Assembly (NCBI GenBank): GCA_949128115.1
Contig: OX421961.1
Location: 123,135,050 to 123,199,049, forward strand
Source: Anaspis maculata
Lineage: Eukaryota; Arthropoda; Insecta; Coleoptera; Scraptiidae
Direction of reading: 5' to 3'
DNA: 64,000 nt
A program made the position numbers and the translations under genes. Every line of letters begins with the position of its first letter. Position 1 is the stretch's first letter. The notes beneath the pieces were generated by a model, which searched no databases, had not been told where the DNA came from, and saw nothing but the letters and a program-made list of their open reading frames with translations. This document shows positions 11,605 through 22,443 of the stretch, one piece after another.

Positions 11605-12440
11605 ATAGACCCCTCATACGAGTAGTGGGTCTAAAAAGAAGGATGATACTTGAGTAAAAAATGAACTTCTTATCTGGTGGGTCTGGAAAGGAAGAGATGT
11701 TTGAATCAAAAACTCTAAAATAGGCTCTGTATATGGTGAGTCTAAAGAATAGCATGATAGGTACTCGATCAAAAATAAACTCCTGAACTAGCGGGTAGAA
11801 AAAGTGTTCTCGTCAATACATAATCTATGTAGTGAGTTGGAAAAGAATAGGGATGGTACTTGAGTGGAAATCAGTTATTCATTTGGTGGGTCAGGGAAGA
11901 AGGATCATACTCGAGTTCGAAATAAACTCCACATTTGGTAGGCCTAAGAATACTTGACTCAAAAATTAAACCCTCAAACCCTCATCTGGTGGCGCTAAAA
12001 AGATGAAGGATGATACTTGAGCAACAAATAATCTTTTCTGGTGGGTCTAAGGTCTAAGTCTAAGAAGGATAAAACTTGAGTCTGATATGAATTCTTTATC
12101 TGGTGAGTCTCAAAAGAAGGATGATATACTTGAATAGAAAATGAGCTTCTTATCTGGTGGGTCTGAGCTGAGAAGAAGGATGGTACCTCGGATGATACTT
12201 GCGTCAAAAATCGGTTTCTTATCTAATGGGTCCGAAAAAAATGATACTTGAGTTAAGAATACACTTCTCATTTTGTGGGTTTGAAAAAAAGGAGGATGCT
12301 TGAGTCAAAAATTCAGGAACTGACTGTGTATCTGGTGGTTAGACTTGAGTCAAAAAAGAAGGACGATACTCTAGTCAAAATTAAACTTCTCAACTGACGG
12401 GTCTAAAAAAAGGAAGTATAAGTGAAAATTAGATTCTTAT
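11605..12440. repeat. Interior 50-60-bp repeat family, right block
   Basis: About fourteen degenerate copies of the unit seen at 10085-10340, with the core GGTCTAAAAAGAAGGATGAT followed by ACTTGAGTCAAAAAT. Copy length varies. A poly-A tract at about 11590-11604 marks the left boundary with the inserted sequence. Confidence 0.8.
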
Positions 12441-12559
12441 CTGGTTATCGAATACACTTTTGGCGCTGAACACCAACCATGCTCGGAATCGCACCGGTAC
12501 GGAATCGAGCATATCAATCTTTCAAATGTAGGTACCTATGGTCCAAAACTCAAAACGCT

Positions 12560-12992
12560 ACAGTCCTGTCGGTGAATCGGCGATTCGGTGAATTGTCCTG
12601 TCGGTGAAATGGCGTGTCGGTGAAATGTCCTGTCGGTGAATCGGCGATTCGGTGAAATGGCGAGTCGGTGAATCGGCGTGTCGGTGAAATGTCCAGTCGG
12701 TGAAGTGTCCTGTCGGTGAAATGTCCAGTCGGCGAAACGGCGAGTCGTTGAAATGTCCTGTCGGCGAATCGGTGATTCGGTGAGTTGGGCGTCGGTGAAA
12801 TGTCCAGTCGGCGAAACGGCGAGTCGTTGAAATGTCCTGTCGGCGAATCGGTGATTCGGTGAGTTGGGCGTCGGTGAAATGTCCAGTCGGCGAAACGGCG
12901 AGTCGTTGAAATGTCCTGTCGGCGAATCGGTGATTCGGTGAGTTGGGCGTCGGTGAAATGTCCAGTCGGTGAGTTGGTTGTCGGTGAAATGT
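12560..12992 (-). repeat. Right minisatellite arm with an 80-bp higher-order repeat
   Basis: This is the inverse orientation of the 9539 array (GTCGGTGAAATGTCC units). Three consecutive copies of an approximately 80-bp higher-order unit, containing CGAAACGGCGAGTCGTTG and GATTCGGTGAGTTGGGCG, lie between about 12722 and 12960. The 170-codon minus-strand frame across it is periodic and not a gene. Confidence 0.9.
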
Positions 12993-13075
12993 CCGTATTC
13001 CTTTATGGTGTCGAAAGTACTGGTTAAATCGGTATGTACCACGTCCACCTGACCCCTCCTGTCTAGAGCCCCATA

Positions 13076-13200
13076 TACGGTATGTTCATTAAAAACTTCA
13101 ATAAAGGGAGGCTGTGACGCAGGCCATTCGATCCGAAAACGGCCAGGTTGTCATCGGTCCACGGCCTCCCATTATTGAATTTTTTAATGAACATACTGTA
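13076..13200. mobile_element. TA-flanked MITE, 125 bp
   Basis: The ends TACGGTATGTTCATTAAAAA and TACAGTATGTTCATTAAAAA (the latter on the minus strand at 13200) are nearly identical inverted repeats of about 40 bp, each bounded by TA. Ends of the form CAGTATGTTCATTAAA match a mariner-type MITE. There is no coding capacity. Confidence 0.8.
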
Positions 13201-13317
13201 GAAATGGTGTCTCCGCTGTGAGATTTGCAGTGGTTGAGCGACCCTTCATTAAATGCCCTTTTTTAGTTGAGGTTTGGTGTATAGGCCCATTCTGCTTACT
13301 CAACATCCGTTTACCTA

Positions 13318-13626
13318 TTATTGCCGATAGGTGGGTAACCGCATCGAAAATGTACACAAATACTTGAAATATTGCCCGAGTGTGATTGGCCTCTCGGACC
13401 ATCTTTGCAAAACATCTACGAATGAGTCAACTGCATGGTAGCAATCACTGAAAATATAGAGTAGATTCCTCTGACCATCTGTAACAAAAACAATCGTAAT
13501 TACACAAAAAAAATCAAGAGGCTTGAACATTCGTCTGATCGTCTGCCACCCAGCATTATAACGTTGATTAGAATGGTGGATGCTCAAGCACTCTGCACAA
13601 AACCTAATAGTCGATCCGCTAGCCAT
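13318..13626 (-). CDS. Possible first exon of an odorant-receptor-like gene
   Basis: The frame starts at an ATG at 13624-13626 and runs 102 codons to a stop. Residues 33-49 (MFKPLDFFCVITIVFVT) are hydrophobic, and a second region (NLLYIFSDCYHAVDSFVDVL, about 53-72) resembles the TM2-side segment of insect odorant receptor N-termini. A donor such as CAA|GTATTT near 13348 could end the exon before the in-frame stop. It lies just downstream of a receptor C-terminal exon (13999-14154) on the same strand, as expected for a tandem receptor array. The similarity is a judgement from pattern only. A chance frame or a gustatory receptor exon are alternatives. Confidence 0.3.
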   Translation of the reverse strand: MASGSTIRFCAECLSIHHSNQRYNAGWQTIRRMFKPLDFFCVITIVFVTDGQRNLLYIFSDCYHAVDSFVDVLQRWSERPITLGQYFKYLCTFSMRLPTYRQ

Positions 13627-13998
13627 TATTCTGTATTTTTCAAGAGGTCGAAGTAGAGGTATACGTAGTTTGTCACATTACTGTTTTTGGGACTTCACGA
13701 CGAACGCAGTGGGGTCAATCTAGCCCCCAAGGGCGTGCAGGAGGCAGCCACACCACTTCTGGGCGTTGTCACCTTATTTTGTAGACCTTGACCAATTGGG
13801 AATCAAAAAAAACTTTTTATGTGCAATCGTTTATTGCTTATTCTATCGTTAACAAAGACAGTTTTAGAAGGGGCATTTTCCAGTATTTTCGACATATTTC
13901 AGATCTCTTATGTCATATTTCGGCACTCTTATGTCATTTTATAGCCTCTTACAAAATACAGAATCGTAGCTAGCGGATAGACTTATAAACGTACTTAC

Positions 13999-14154
13999 TC
14001 GAATCCCAAGATCGTAATCTAGTGCTACACCATCTGTGAGGTAGAGTCTAGTAGGATACATTGAACTTTGGATCATTATCAAAATTTTTGTCGTGTTCTT
14101 TTTATCGAACGTGTAATATTCTGAGTTCAACAATTCATCAAATATGTCGTCAGC
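13999..14154 (-). CDS. Odorant receptor (7tm_6) penultimate exon
   Basis: The acceptor TATTTTTTAG precedes 14154 and the strong donor CGA|GTAAGT follows 13999. The 156-bp exon is exactly 52 codons, phase 0 at both ends. It reads ADDIFDELLNSEYYTFDKK, then a hydrophobic helix (NTTKILIMIQS), a Pro (SMYPTRLYLTDG) and ALDYDLGIR. This matches the insect odorant receptor C-terminal pattern in which an acidic, Tyr-rich segment leads into a hydrophobic stretch and a Pro-containing turn before TM7. Odorant receptors are ligand-gated cation channels of olfactory neuron dendrites that work with the co-receptor Orco. The last exon was not found with confidence. It is either the 3' part of the gene at 21712-26579 or a separate tandem gene. 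Confidence 0.6.
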
Positions 14155-14539
14155 CTAAAAAATACAATGTTGGAATATAATTATAAGAACTGTGGATAAG
14201 CAAATATCCAAAAACTGGAATAGGTATTCTACACAGATCCTGAAAAGCCAAGCCATTTGAAGCTCCCTGATACATGATCCGAACTAAAGTTCTCTCTTCG
14301 TCTATTTAAAGGCTTTAACAATCATTCAAAACCCAGGGGGTCAACTCGTAACTTGAAACACCTGCAGCAAACCACCAGCCTGTTATCTAGTTTGAATGTA
14401 GGGTAAAAACTGACGACATATGACTATAATTGGGGACCGACAAAATTCAGCAGTTATCAGTTGTGGACCTTTTCAACTTTAACTCTTTCAGTTGGTAACT
14501 GTGAGTTACCCCCTTTTCCTTAATTAAATTATTCAGCTG

Positions 14540-17500
14540 TGATACGTTTAGAGACCCTACGTCATGTTTTGTTGTGCCGTAGATTATTATTACCTTTACC
14601 TAAGTCATTTAAATCAATTTTTCACCTACCTCAACTTCACGTCGTGCTAATACCTCAATCAAACTATAGTAACCTCACGTTCTTTGAAAGAGGATGAATT
14701 GAATAAATATTGAGAAATAAACAAAGTCATTTAACCACACCTCACCTTCATTACAAATTAATCAATCATCGCCAATTTAATAAGTGCGTCTTAATTATTC
14801 ATTTCATAATTTCCAGACGTGCTGATATCAGCTAGCGTTAGGAATTAGTTAATTCAGTTTACATTCGGTTTCTGGAAGAAAGTACACCCTAATTACGTGC
14901 GAAAGCCCTACGACGAATTAGTTCAACCCTTCCAATTTAATTCCGTTCTCATTCTTCCTAATTTGCCGAACTATTGATGAACCTATTTCCTAATGCACTT
15001 GAGTTTTAATTCCCTGCCTAATTAATTAGTACTCCGTCGAATTTTAATCTCAACCCTTTTTTCCTTCTTGCCCATTTTTCATTTTGTACTAAGAGAAACT
15101 TCGATTATTCAATCGTACTTAGAGAGAGATTGTTGTTCACTGAGTTTTGTCTTGGTCTTTCAAATTTAGAGCCATTGTTTCAATTCGCTCAAATAATTTA
15201 CAATTGACATACAATTGACGCTACCCATGGCTATTCGAAATATCAAAACAAAACCCACTATCATTTTATAAACAAACAAATACCTTAAGCCCCATCCAAT
15301 AATAAGCATTTGATTACAATAGAAATCAAACTTGCCTCAAATATTTTCATTCCTCGTCACTAATGCACTACAATTAATTACAGTGTTTTAGCACTTTCCT
15401 TAATTTATTCTTCTTGAAAAATACGAGTTTTTCTTCTCCCGCACATCTGCCGTTCTTGACTGCTACCACGCGAATCCCCTACCATCCCCCTAGTTCTTCT
15501 CTTGGGCCATTTATTTTATTCCATCCCCTCTGCTAAAATCTCCCCTGATCGTCAAACTCATATGCTGGTGTGCGGTGTCACTCCTTACACCAAGCGGCAA
15601 CAATCGATATTCTCCACATTCCTTGCCCAAGACTAATTTGTCCCAACTTATAATTTCCCTTTTTTTATAATTGTAAGCTATTCCTTAGTCCCATTACAAT
15701 AATCTTTTAACAGGGGAAGTCCATACATAATGAATTTGCCATGCTGTTCAAAATGTAATTGAACTTGTGTAAACTATTGCTGAGAAAGGCTATAACTCAT
15801 CACAAAGATTAAATGGTATTGTTACTAATTTAGCTTATGGTGCTATTCTGTAAAAAAGATACATCGATGTAAGCGCTACATCGCTGTGAAACGACAAAAA
15901 TAATAATGTTTTGCATTGTCACATGTGTCATCTAGGGTTGCCAGATTTTTTTGAATCATATATATGAGACACCTGAGAAATATATATGAGATTAGCAAAA
16001 GATATATGAGGTCAATTTTTTTATTATGACTATCCGCATCACAATCAACATTTCGTAAAAAATACAAAAAAAAACATTTTGAAAATCTGATGAAATTTGA
16101 TAAAGTCCTAATTAGATAGCTGCTAATGCCTAGGTATAGCCATTCTCATTAACCTGGGTCCTCGCAAGTTCACCTTTATTGGCGCCGTCGTCAACTCCAA
16201 TCCCAACCAGTCCGATCGATAAAGCGTTCCCGGTTAAACAGCCAATTGAACCAGTGAGCTTGTATGCTTGAAGACCTGCGCACGAGCTGCGAGCCAAAGG
16301 GACCGCCTATATGAGAAGGTCCATACGAACTACCTACCTCTAATTATAACAAATCGCTCATCTTCAAAAAAGTAGGTAGGTAATCTAAATGAATTCAACA
16401 ATTAAATACTCTTTTAACCAAGTTAAGAAAAAGAACTTCGTTGAGGGCAATAACTCCGACCCTTCCATATAATTTTGAGAAAATAAACCTTGAAATAAAC
16501 ACAAAACTAAGTACAGACATATTCAAAAATATTTTGCAGCTGCAGTTGCCGACTTTCACTAGCTTTCTTGCTGATGCCTTGTCCTGGACATCCGTCCATT
16601 AGTTTCCCATGATGAAAAAAATCTTTAAACTTGAGAAAGAATATACCTAACATTCCAGTTGAGGAATGTTATACTCAAATTGCAGTGCAAAAATTGAAAA
16701 AATATGATGAAAATTAACAAAATTATGTCTGAAACAGCTAAAAGCTCAAAATATATGAAATTTGCTCATATATTTGATGTGTGGTATGAGGTATGGGATC
16801 TTGTTCAAATATATGAGTCTCATACCAAATATATGAGATCTGGCAACCTTAGTCATCTTACAGCGATACAGTGCTTACATCGACGTATCTTTTTTACAGA
16901 ATAGCACCATTAATTAAGCGGTGAAATGAATGATCAAAGAATAAGATTCACCGAGAGCAAAACACTCATGCTGGTCCATCTTTGATCAAATTAAATAGGT
17001 CATTGTGATTTGAATTGTTTGTTTCTATGAGGAAAATGGGTTAATTTGGCCCTCTCGTAGATAGAACCTGGCTTGTCAACAAAAGAAAGGAGTGAACTAA
17101 TCCACAGGAAACAAAAGGGTCAACGTACTGTGATGGCCAGCTTAAAATCACAAAGGGAATCAACTTTTCGGAATAAATTAGCATTACGCGCGATATTGTA
17201 AAATAAAGAAATTGCGCAAGGGATGATGTAATCGCGCCGCATTCCATAGGAGCGGGGTTTGTAGGCCAGGGGTGGTTACACTTGAGAGGGGGTGAAGAGA
17301 AAATCGGTCCGGTCCGGAAAGAGAAACGGGGGTGAGAGAGGACTGGTATAGGGGCGTTCGACACGAACGGATGTGTGGCCGGAGGAGATTTTGGGTTCGT
17401 GAAGAAAACATCACATAAGTGCTGAACCAACTGTTGATAATTAATGTGTATTATCTTTTAGTGGCAGACTACATCAAGGCAAGTTACCTTCTGAGTGATC

Positions 17501-18640
17501 AAATGATAATTGTTTAGAGGGGTGAAAGTTACTGTTTTGTTTATCAACTTCATTTATTAAGTTGGTTCTGTGTATTTTGAACAGCCACAGGTACTGTCAA
17601 ACCGAGTCACTAGTGTGGAAATAGCTGTGAGCTTTTTTCTTTTCGGCTACCCTCAAGCCACCAGGTGAATGGTGGCGGCCGCAATAACCCTTCTACAAAT
17701 AGATCTAGCCTTCGACAGGTGATTGTAGGTTCTATTCGCAGATTGCCATTTCTCGTGTCATGACCGTGAATATTCCGTCTCAAGGTGCATTATCGATGTT
17801 CGCCCTAACATACATTAACAAGGAATACAAATACAGAGACGTCACCGTCATCACATTCAATTTAAGGAACAATGGTCTACAGGATGATCTGTTTGAAGAA
17901 CCCGTCATGCATCGAACAACCCTTTTCCGCGCCTGAATTGATTAAACTAAGACAACCAACTTTTGTGTAAATTGTAAATTATTTTATCGGTTATCAAAAT
18001 AATGGCTCTGATTTCGAACTATGAAGACCATACTCAATGGGTAATGATCTCTATTTAAGTACAACTAAATGAGTGATATATCTCTAAGTACAAGTAGAAT
18101 TTCGTTATGGAAGAGTTAATTGAAATGAAAGAGGTTATTGAAATTGAAGGAATAATTATGCAATGTATCAAAATTCAAGTGTGTTCAACTCATCTAGATC
18201 TTTTCTTCAAGTGAGTAGGAATACGGAAACGGGAATTGATTTAGAGAGTGGATTTGATTATGCGCGGATCTTAGCAGGTATAAGAATGTAATTTTAATTC
18301 CAGAAACCGAATGTGGATTGATTCAACTAATTCCTTATTGTTAGCTGGAGTCAGCACAATATGGGAGTGTGTAATGTATAAATAATTCATATTAAGTAAT
18401 TAAGGTTCACTTAATTGAATTAGCGATCATTGATTAATCGGTAAATGAAGGAGTTGTGGTTTGAAAGACTTCCGCAATATTTAATTAAGTGTCCTCTTCC
18501 AAAAGAACCTGGGGAACTAGAATGATTTGAGGACAAAAAGAGAGTTGGGGATTTATTTAAATGATCCAGGTAAAAAAGGCTTAGGTAAAATTTACGACAC
18601 AAAATATACAACGTAAAGGTCATTGTTAGGACAATTTGGC
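14540..18640. mobile_element. Large degenerate inverted repeat, about 4.1 kb
   Basis: The outer and inner landmarks are reverse complements: GAATTAGTTAATTCAG...ATTCGGTTTCTGG at 14842-14876 against 18300-18350, and GGTGCTATTCTGTAAAAAAG at 15839 against 16890-16909 (CTTTTTTACAGAATAGCACC). GTTGCCAGATTT near 15935 pairs with AGATCTGGCAAC near 16845. ATATATGAG words occur in both inner arms. The non-paired spacer is roughly 16030-16740. The arms are old and gapped, so the outer limits are approximate. ORFs inside (for example 17041-17430, minus) lack family features and are not called. Confidence 0.6.
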
Positions 18641-18692
18641 AGCACACCGTAGTTCAGGTATGGTTTAGGCCGCTTAGGTAAATCACTACTTG

Positions 18693-20763
18693 GATGGTGT
18701 CAGAAACTGAAATGGCCCGTTTAGTCCGGACGTTAAGCTACATATATGGGACCCACCTTGCATTTTAGAGACATGCGACGAAATTTGGCACACTTGTTCA
18801 CTAGACCCTACTCTTCGATTTAAGAAATGTTGCCACCATCTGAGGAAATCGTGCAGACTTTTTATACAGGGTTCAGTAAAAAAAAATTGTTGAAAAATCG
18901 TGAATCGTGAACCATAACCGGTGGACGTATGTAAATCAGGATATTGATGACTGATTCCATGCCCATGGAGATGCTGCAAATAGTTTTGAAATATCTTGAG
19001 GCGTTTCCGAAATACGCTGGAAGAAGTGAAATTTCTTCACCGTTTTTCTTTTTTCAATAAATCAGTTGTTTCTGGAGATATTGAGCTGCAACTTGATATT
19101 CTGGCAAACAAATATGTTTTTCATGGAACGCGATGTAAAGCCATCGACAAAGCCTGCTAGATTCGAAACTAAGATCTTCAATTTTTTTTACATCGTGAGC
19201 GCCATCTTCAAATTGCCCTTCGTGAAATTGTTGAAAAATCAACAGTTAACGACTTAATTGGACACACGCGTTTATTTTATTACGAAAAACCAGTTCCTGC
19301 ATTGCAGCAATGACCTCTTCGGTCAAGAAACGTTATTAAGTTAGTTTTTCTTGATTTCCCTCAACTTAGGTGATAACCATCACCAAATGGAACTTTGGAT
19401 CGGATTAGATGTTGATGACATTATAATCCACATTATTTTGTGCAGCCAGTCACTGAATTTCATCCTCATCAGCTAAGTAGTGTTCTTTTCGCAAACAGTT
19501 GAACAAAAAGTTTGCTTCGATTTTTGTGAAAAAAACAAAAACGGCAGGTCCACGTCGTCCCTTCAAACCAGATTAAAGAAAATCTGTTACCAAAAATGCT
19601 ACCAATTGATACTGGAAGAGTTCGGAGGAATGTCTGCTGTAGTTTCAAGTTGAACCGAAATGGATTTTTCCATCCTACTTCGGCAGGAGGGACGTCGAAA
19701 GTGTTGCCACAGCTTAATATTTGACACGTTTTTTGTTGAATATTGCCAGAAACGCTCCAAATATAAGCTGTAGCAACACTTTTCACGTCCCTCCTGCGAA
19801 CTAAAATGTAACAATCAGTTTGAGCTTGGCTTTAAACTACGGAGCACATTCTTCCGAATCATTTCAGTATTAGTTAGTTGGTAGCACCTTTGGGTACATA
19901 TTTTCTTTGATCGGATTTGAGGGCAGAAGGTGACCCTGCATTTTTGCCCTTTTCACAAATATTCAAGCAAACTTTTTGTTCAACTGTTTGCCAAAAGAAC
20001 ACCACTTAACTGATGATGATGAAATTTGGTGACTGACGTTGAAAAACAATGTTGATTGAAATATCGCAAACATTCATTCGATCCAAAGTTTGATTTGGTC
20101 ATGACTGCCATGTAAGTTGAGGAAAAACAGGAAAAACGAACTTTATAACGTTTCTTGGGCGAAGAGGTCATTGCCACAATTGAGTACCTGGTTTTTCATG
20201 ATGAAACATCGTGTGTGTCCAATAAAGTCGTTACCTGTTGTTTTTTCAACAATTTCACGAAGGGCAATTTGAAGATGGCGCTCATGATGGAAAAAAATTT
20301 GAAGATCTAAGTTTCGAATCTAGCAGGCTTTGTCGATGGCTCCACATCGCGTTTCATTGAAAACATATTTGTTTGCCGGAATATCAAGTTGCTGCTCAAT
20401 ATCTCCAAAAACAAATGATTTATTGAGAAAAGAAAAAGTTGAAGAAATTTCACTTCTTCCAAAATATTTCGGAAACGCCTCAAGATATTTCAAAACTGTT
20501 TGCAGCATCTCCATGGGCATGGAATCAGTCATCAATATCCTGATTTACATACGTCCACCGGTTATGGTTCACGATTTACGATTTTTTAACAAATTTTTTC
20601 TACTGAACCCTGTATAAAGTGTCTACACGACCGCAGATGGTGGCAACATTTCTTAAATCGAAAAGTAGGGTCTAGTGAACAAGTGTGCCAAATTTCGTCG
20701 CTTGTCTCTAAAATGCAAGGTGGTTCCTCTTAACAGCCGGACTAAATAGTTGAGCCTACCATC
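18693..20763. mobile_element. Long near-symmetrical palindrome, about 2.07 kb
   Basis: The sequence folds around a loop of about 24 bases centred near 19741, with arms of roughly 1 kb. Landmarks include TTTAGTCCGG at 18720 against CCGGACTAAA near 20741, and ACCTTGCATTTTAGAGAC at 18757 against GTCTCTAAAATGCAAGGT at 20703. CATGCCCATGGAGATGCTGC at 18958 pairs with 20503-20522, and GGCAGGAGGGACGT at 19681 with ACGTCCCTCCTGC at 19785. No transposase is seen. Frames in the arms mirror one another and are not genes. Confidence 0.8.
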
Positions 20764-21384
20764 TGTCAACCCCCTATATCGTCGCGTAGGTAGGTTTGTT
20801 GTGACAGCCTGCGACACTTCAGCTGAAGCTACCAAGGTATGTTCTGGCGTTGTCTGTCCTGACCCTCAAGAGCTGGACATTACACATGATCGTTACAACG
20901 TTATTACAGGATGGTCACAAAAGTAGAACAGGCGGACCAAAGTTGGACAAAAAAATGCGATTTGATAAATGACCCTGTATTGAAAGGTCAGGTGATGAAG
21001 TGATATGACACATCCATTAGCGAAGAACGAAGTAGCCTAACAACGAAGTAACGAACAACTCAACACAGATATTTTTTTGGAATTGGTTATCCAAGCTCCC
21101 AAAGGTGAATTTTTTGCTGACCCACTTGAACTAGACAACTAGTTTATATTGGCGAACGCAGTGTTGATAGCACGTGTAGCGTTTATGTATCGATTATTTC
21201 TTCAAATACTTGCCAGGTCCGCTATTTCTTGCCCGTTCCAAAAAATTCCCACGAAAAATAGAGCAAAATCTACCAGTTCAAAAATTATGAGGCAGTTGTC
21301 AACCATTTTAGCGTGGTACACATCTATGTACAACTGGAAAATGGCCGTTTAATTAGTAAAACAGTTGTTATTACTTCTGAGTAT
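20764..21384. other. No gene recognised apart from a short MITE-like element
   Basis: Between the palindrome and the receptor exons I see only the short element at 20905-20979. The stretch 21149-21352 holds an open frame with no family signature. Confidence 0.45.
20905..20979. mobile_element. Miniature TA-flanked element, copy 2 (about 75 bp)
   Basis: It begins TACAGGATGGTCACAAAAGT and ends ATGACCCTGTA, with TA at both ends. It is collinear with 8295-8362. Confidence 0.5.
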
Positions 21385-21568
21385 TCACTTGCCCCGTAGC
21401 CTATCATGACGAAACCTAATCCCATTCCAAACGCGGAAAGAGCAATAGGTGGAAGTATTGGTTTGACCATATTTCTGTTGACGGAACTGAGCATTCTGAA
21501 ATTTTACGCATGAAATAATCAGGTCGATCGATCGTATCTTTTTTTGCATAGTCCAGTCACTTCTGTAG
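21385..21568 (-). CDS. Possible odorant receptor C-terminal exon, frame uncertain
   Basis: After a candidate acceptor TTGCACAG (before 21568) one frame reads YRSDWTMQKKIRSIDLII. This resembles the odorant receptor motif in which Tyr-x-x-x-Trp is followed by a basic, Leu/Ile-rich helix. The following residues look unlike the family in that frame, whereas another frame gives NMVKPILPPIALSAFGMG, closer to the next part of the family pattern. That suggests a frameshift or an unrecognised splice. It lies downstream of the exon at 21712-22443 but does not obviously join it in phase. The call is tentative. Confidence 0.25.
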
Positions 21569-21711
21569 CTGTGCAACCAATAATACAAACATTTGCTCCA
21601 GTTCACAGAGGGTTGTATTGTTGGTTACGTGGAGATACTAGGGCAATTAAGGGCATGGCATGAAATCTTGCTCGCAGGTACACATACAGTATTCTAGCTG
21701 CTGTTTTATAC

Positions 21712-22443
21712 TGTAGTTGTAATAAACCAGGATAAAGACAACATTTCGGTGTTGCAGTCAGAAACTGAAGCAGCACGATGTATTCGCAAGTAAATATCCG
21801 CCAAATTTCGAGAATTTTTGAGCATTTCAATCAACTCGATTTCCGAACGCGGTTTCAACCAATAAGCTAAAGCGACTGGACTCGGTATTTGATAAGTTTT
21901 GAGGAACCTTGTCAATTCAACGTGCCATTTAGCACAAAAAACCAGCCGTTCGTGAATCACCCTTTGGTAGTCCCTATCATAGAATAAAACATTCTCATCT
22001 TCGTGTTCGAAATCCCAAGCCAATTTCTTGATGTGCTCGGTCAGCATCGCAGCTTGAAACATTATTTGTTGACAAGCATAAACTACCAAGAACGGGTGGT
22101 AAGCCATGCAACAGGCTAACGGTGTGCTGACGACGTTGTAAAAGAATCTGAAGACCAAAAATGACGGGCCGGTCACTTGCCAGCGATTGTACAACAAGTT
22201 CAGGATGTAGTGGAATTCTATGGCGCTCTGCTTTTGGAACATCATGCAAATCCCAGTCAGTGCCAGAACAGTCAGACAGATTGCGAGGTAGATGTTGGTC
22301 TGTCTGGCCCGTTGGTAGATCAAAGATCTAACTTCGGGTCCTGCAGAATGTACCGACCATCTCCATCCTTGGTCATCTTCGTCGGACATGTATTTCTCCG
22401 GATCTTTTCGATAGATTAGCATCAAAAGCGATACCACCATACC
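21712..22443 (-). CDS. Odorant receptor (7tm_6) central exon, 244 codons
   Basis: The acceptor CTAACTTTTAG precedes 22443; the candidate donor ACA|GTATAA follows 21712. The frame is 732 bp, phase 0 at both ends. It begins GMVVSLLMLIYRKDPEKYM, the intracellular loop after TM2. Next come TM3 (about residues 51-69, YLAICLTVLALTGICMMF), a TM4 region (94-127, with FFYNVVSTPLACCMAYHPF), and then HERLVFCAKWHVELTRFL (164-181), a match to the conserved Leu-Cys-x-x-x-His segment of insect odorant receptors. After residue 182 the frame loses family character. Another frame gives YIVLLQFLTATPKC, which looks like the expected next helix, so a frameshift or a missed intron is likely near 21780-21890. It joins in phase to the exon at 26392-26579. 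Confidence 0.7.

Larger units (their letters stand above)
9539..12992. mobile_element. Composite element with minisatellite-built inverted ends
   Basis: The first 44 bases (from 9539) and the last 44 (to 12992) are perfect reverse complements; the outer word is ACATTTCACCGACAACC. Each end continues inward as a tandem array of TTCACCGAC-type units, in opposite orientations. The interior carries a second repeat family (10085-10340 and 11605-12440), interrupted by tRNA-like sequence and a smaller TIR element. No transposase is visible. The structure indicates one non-autonomous element with tandem-repeat termini and later nested insertions. I could not identify a target-site duplication. Confidence 0.6.

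Noticed and set aside
12536..13048. 170-codon minus-strand frame across the right minisatellite
   Set aside because: Same periodic artefact in the inverted arm.
17041..17430. 129-codon minus-strand frame
   Set aside because: It lies in an arm of the 14540-18640 palindrome, is pyrimidine-rich and Pro/Ser-biased, and shows no motif. It is probably noncoding.
18686..20835. Several 60-105-codon frames on both strands
   Set aside because: They are mirrored between the two arms of the 18693-20763 palindrome and lack any domain signature.
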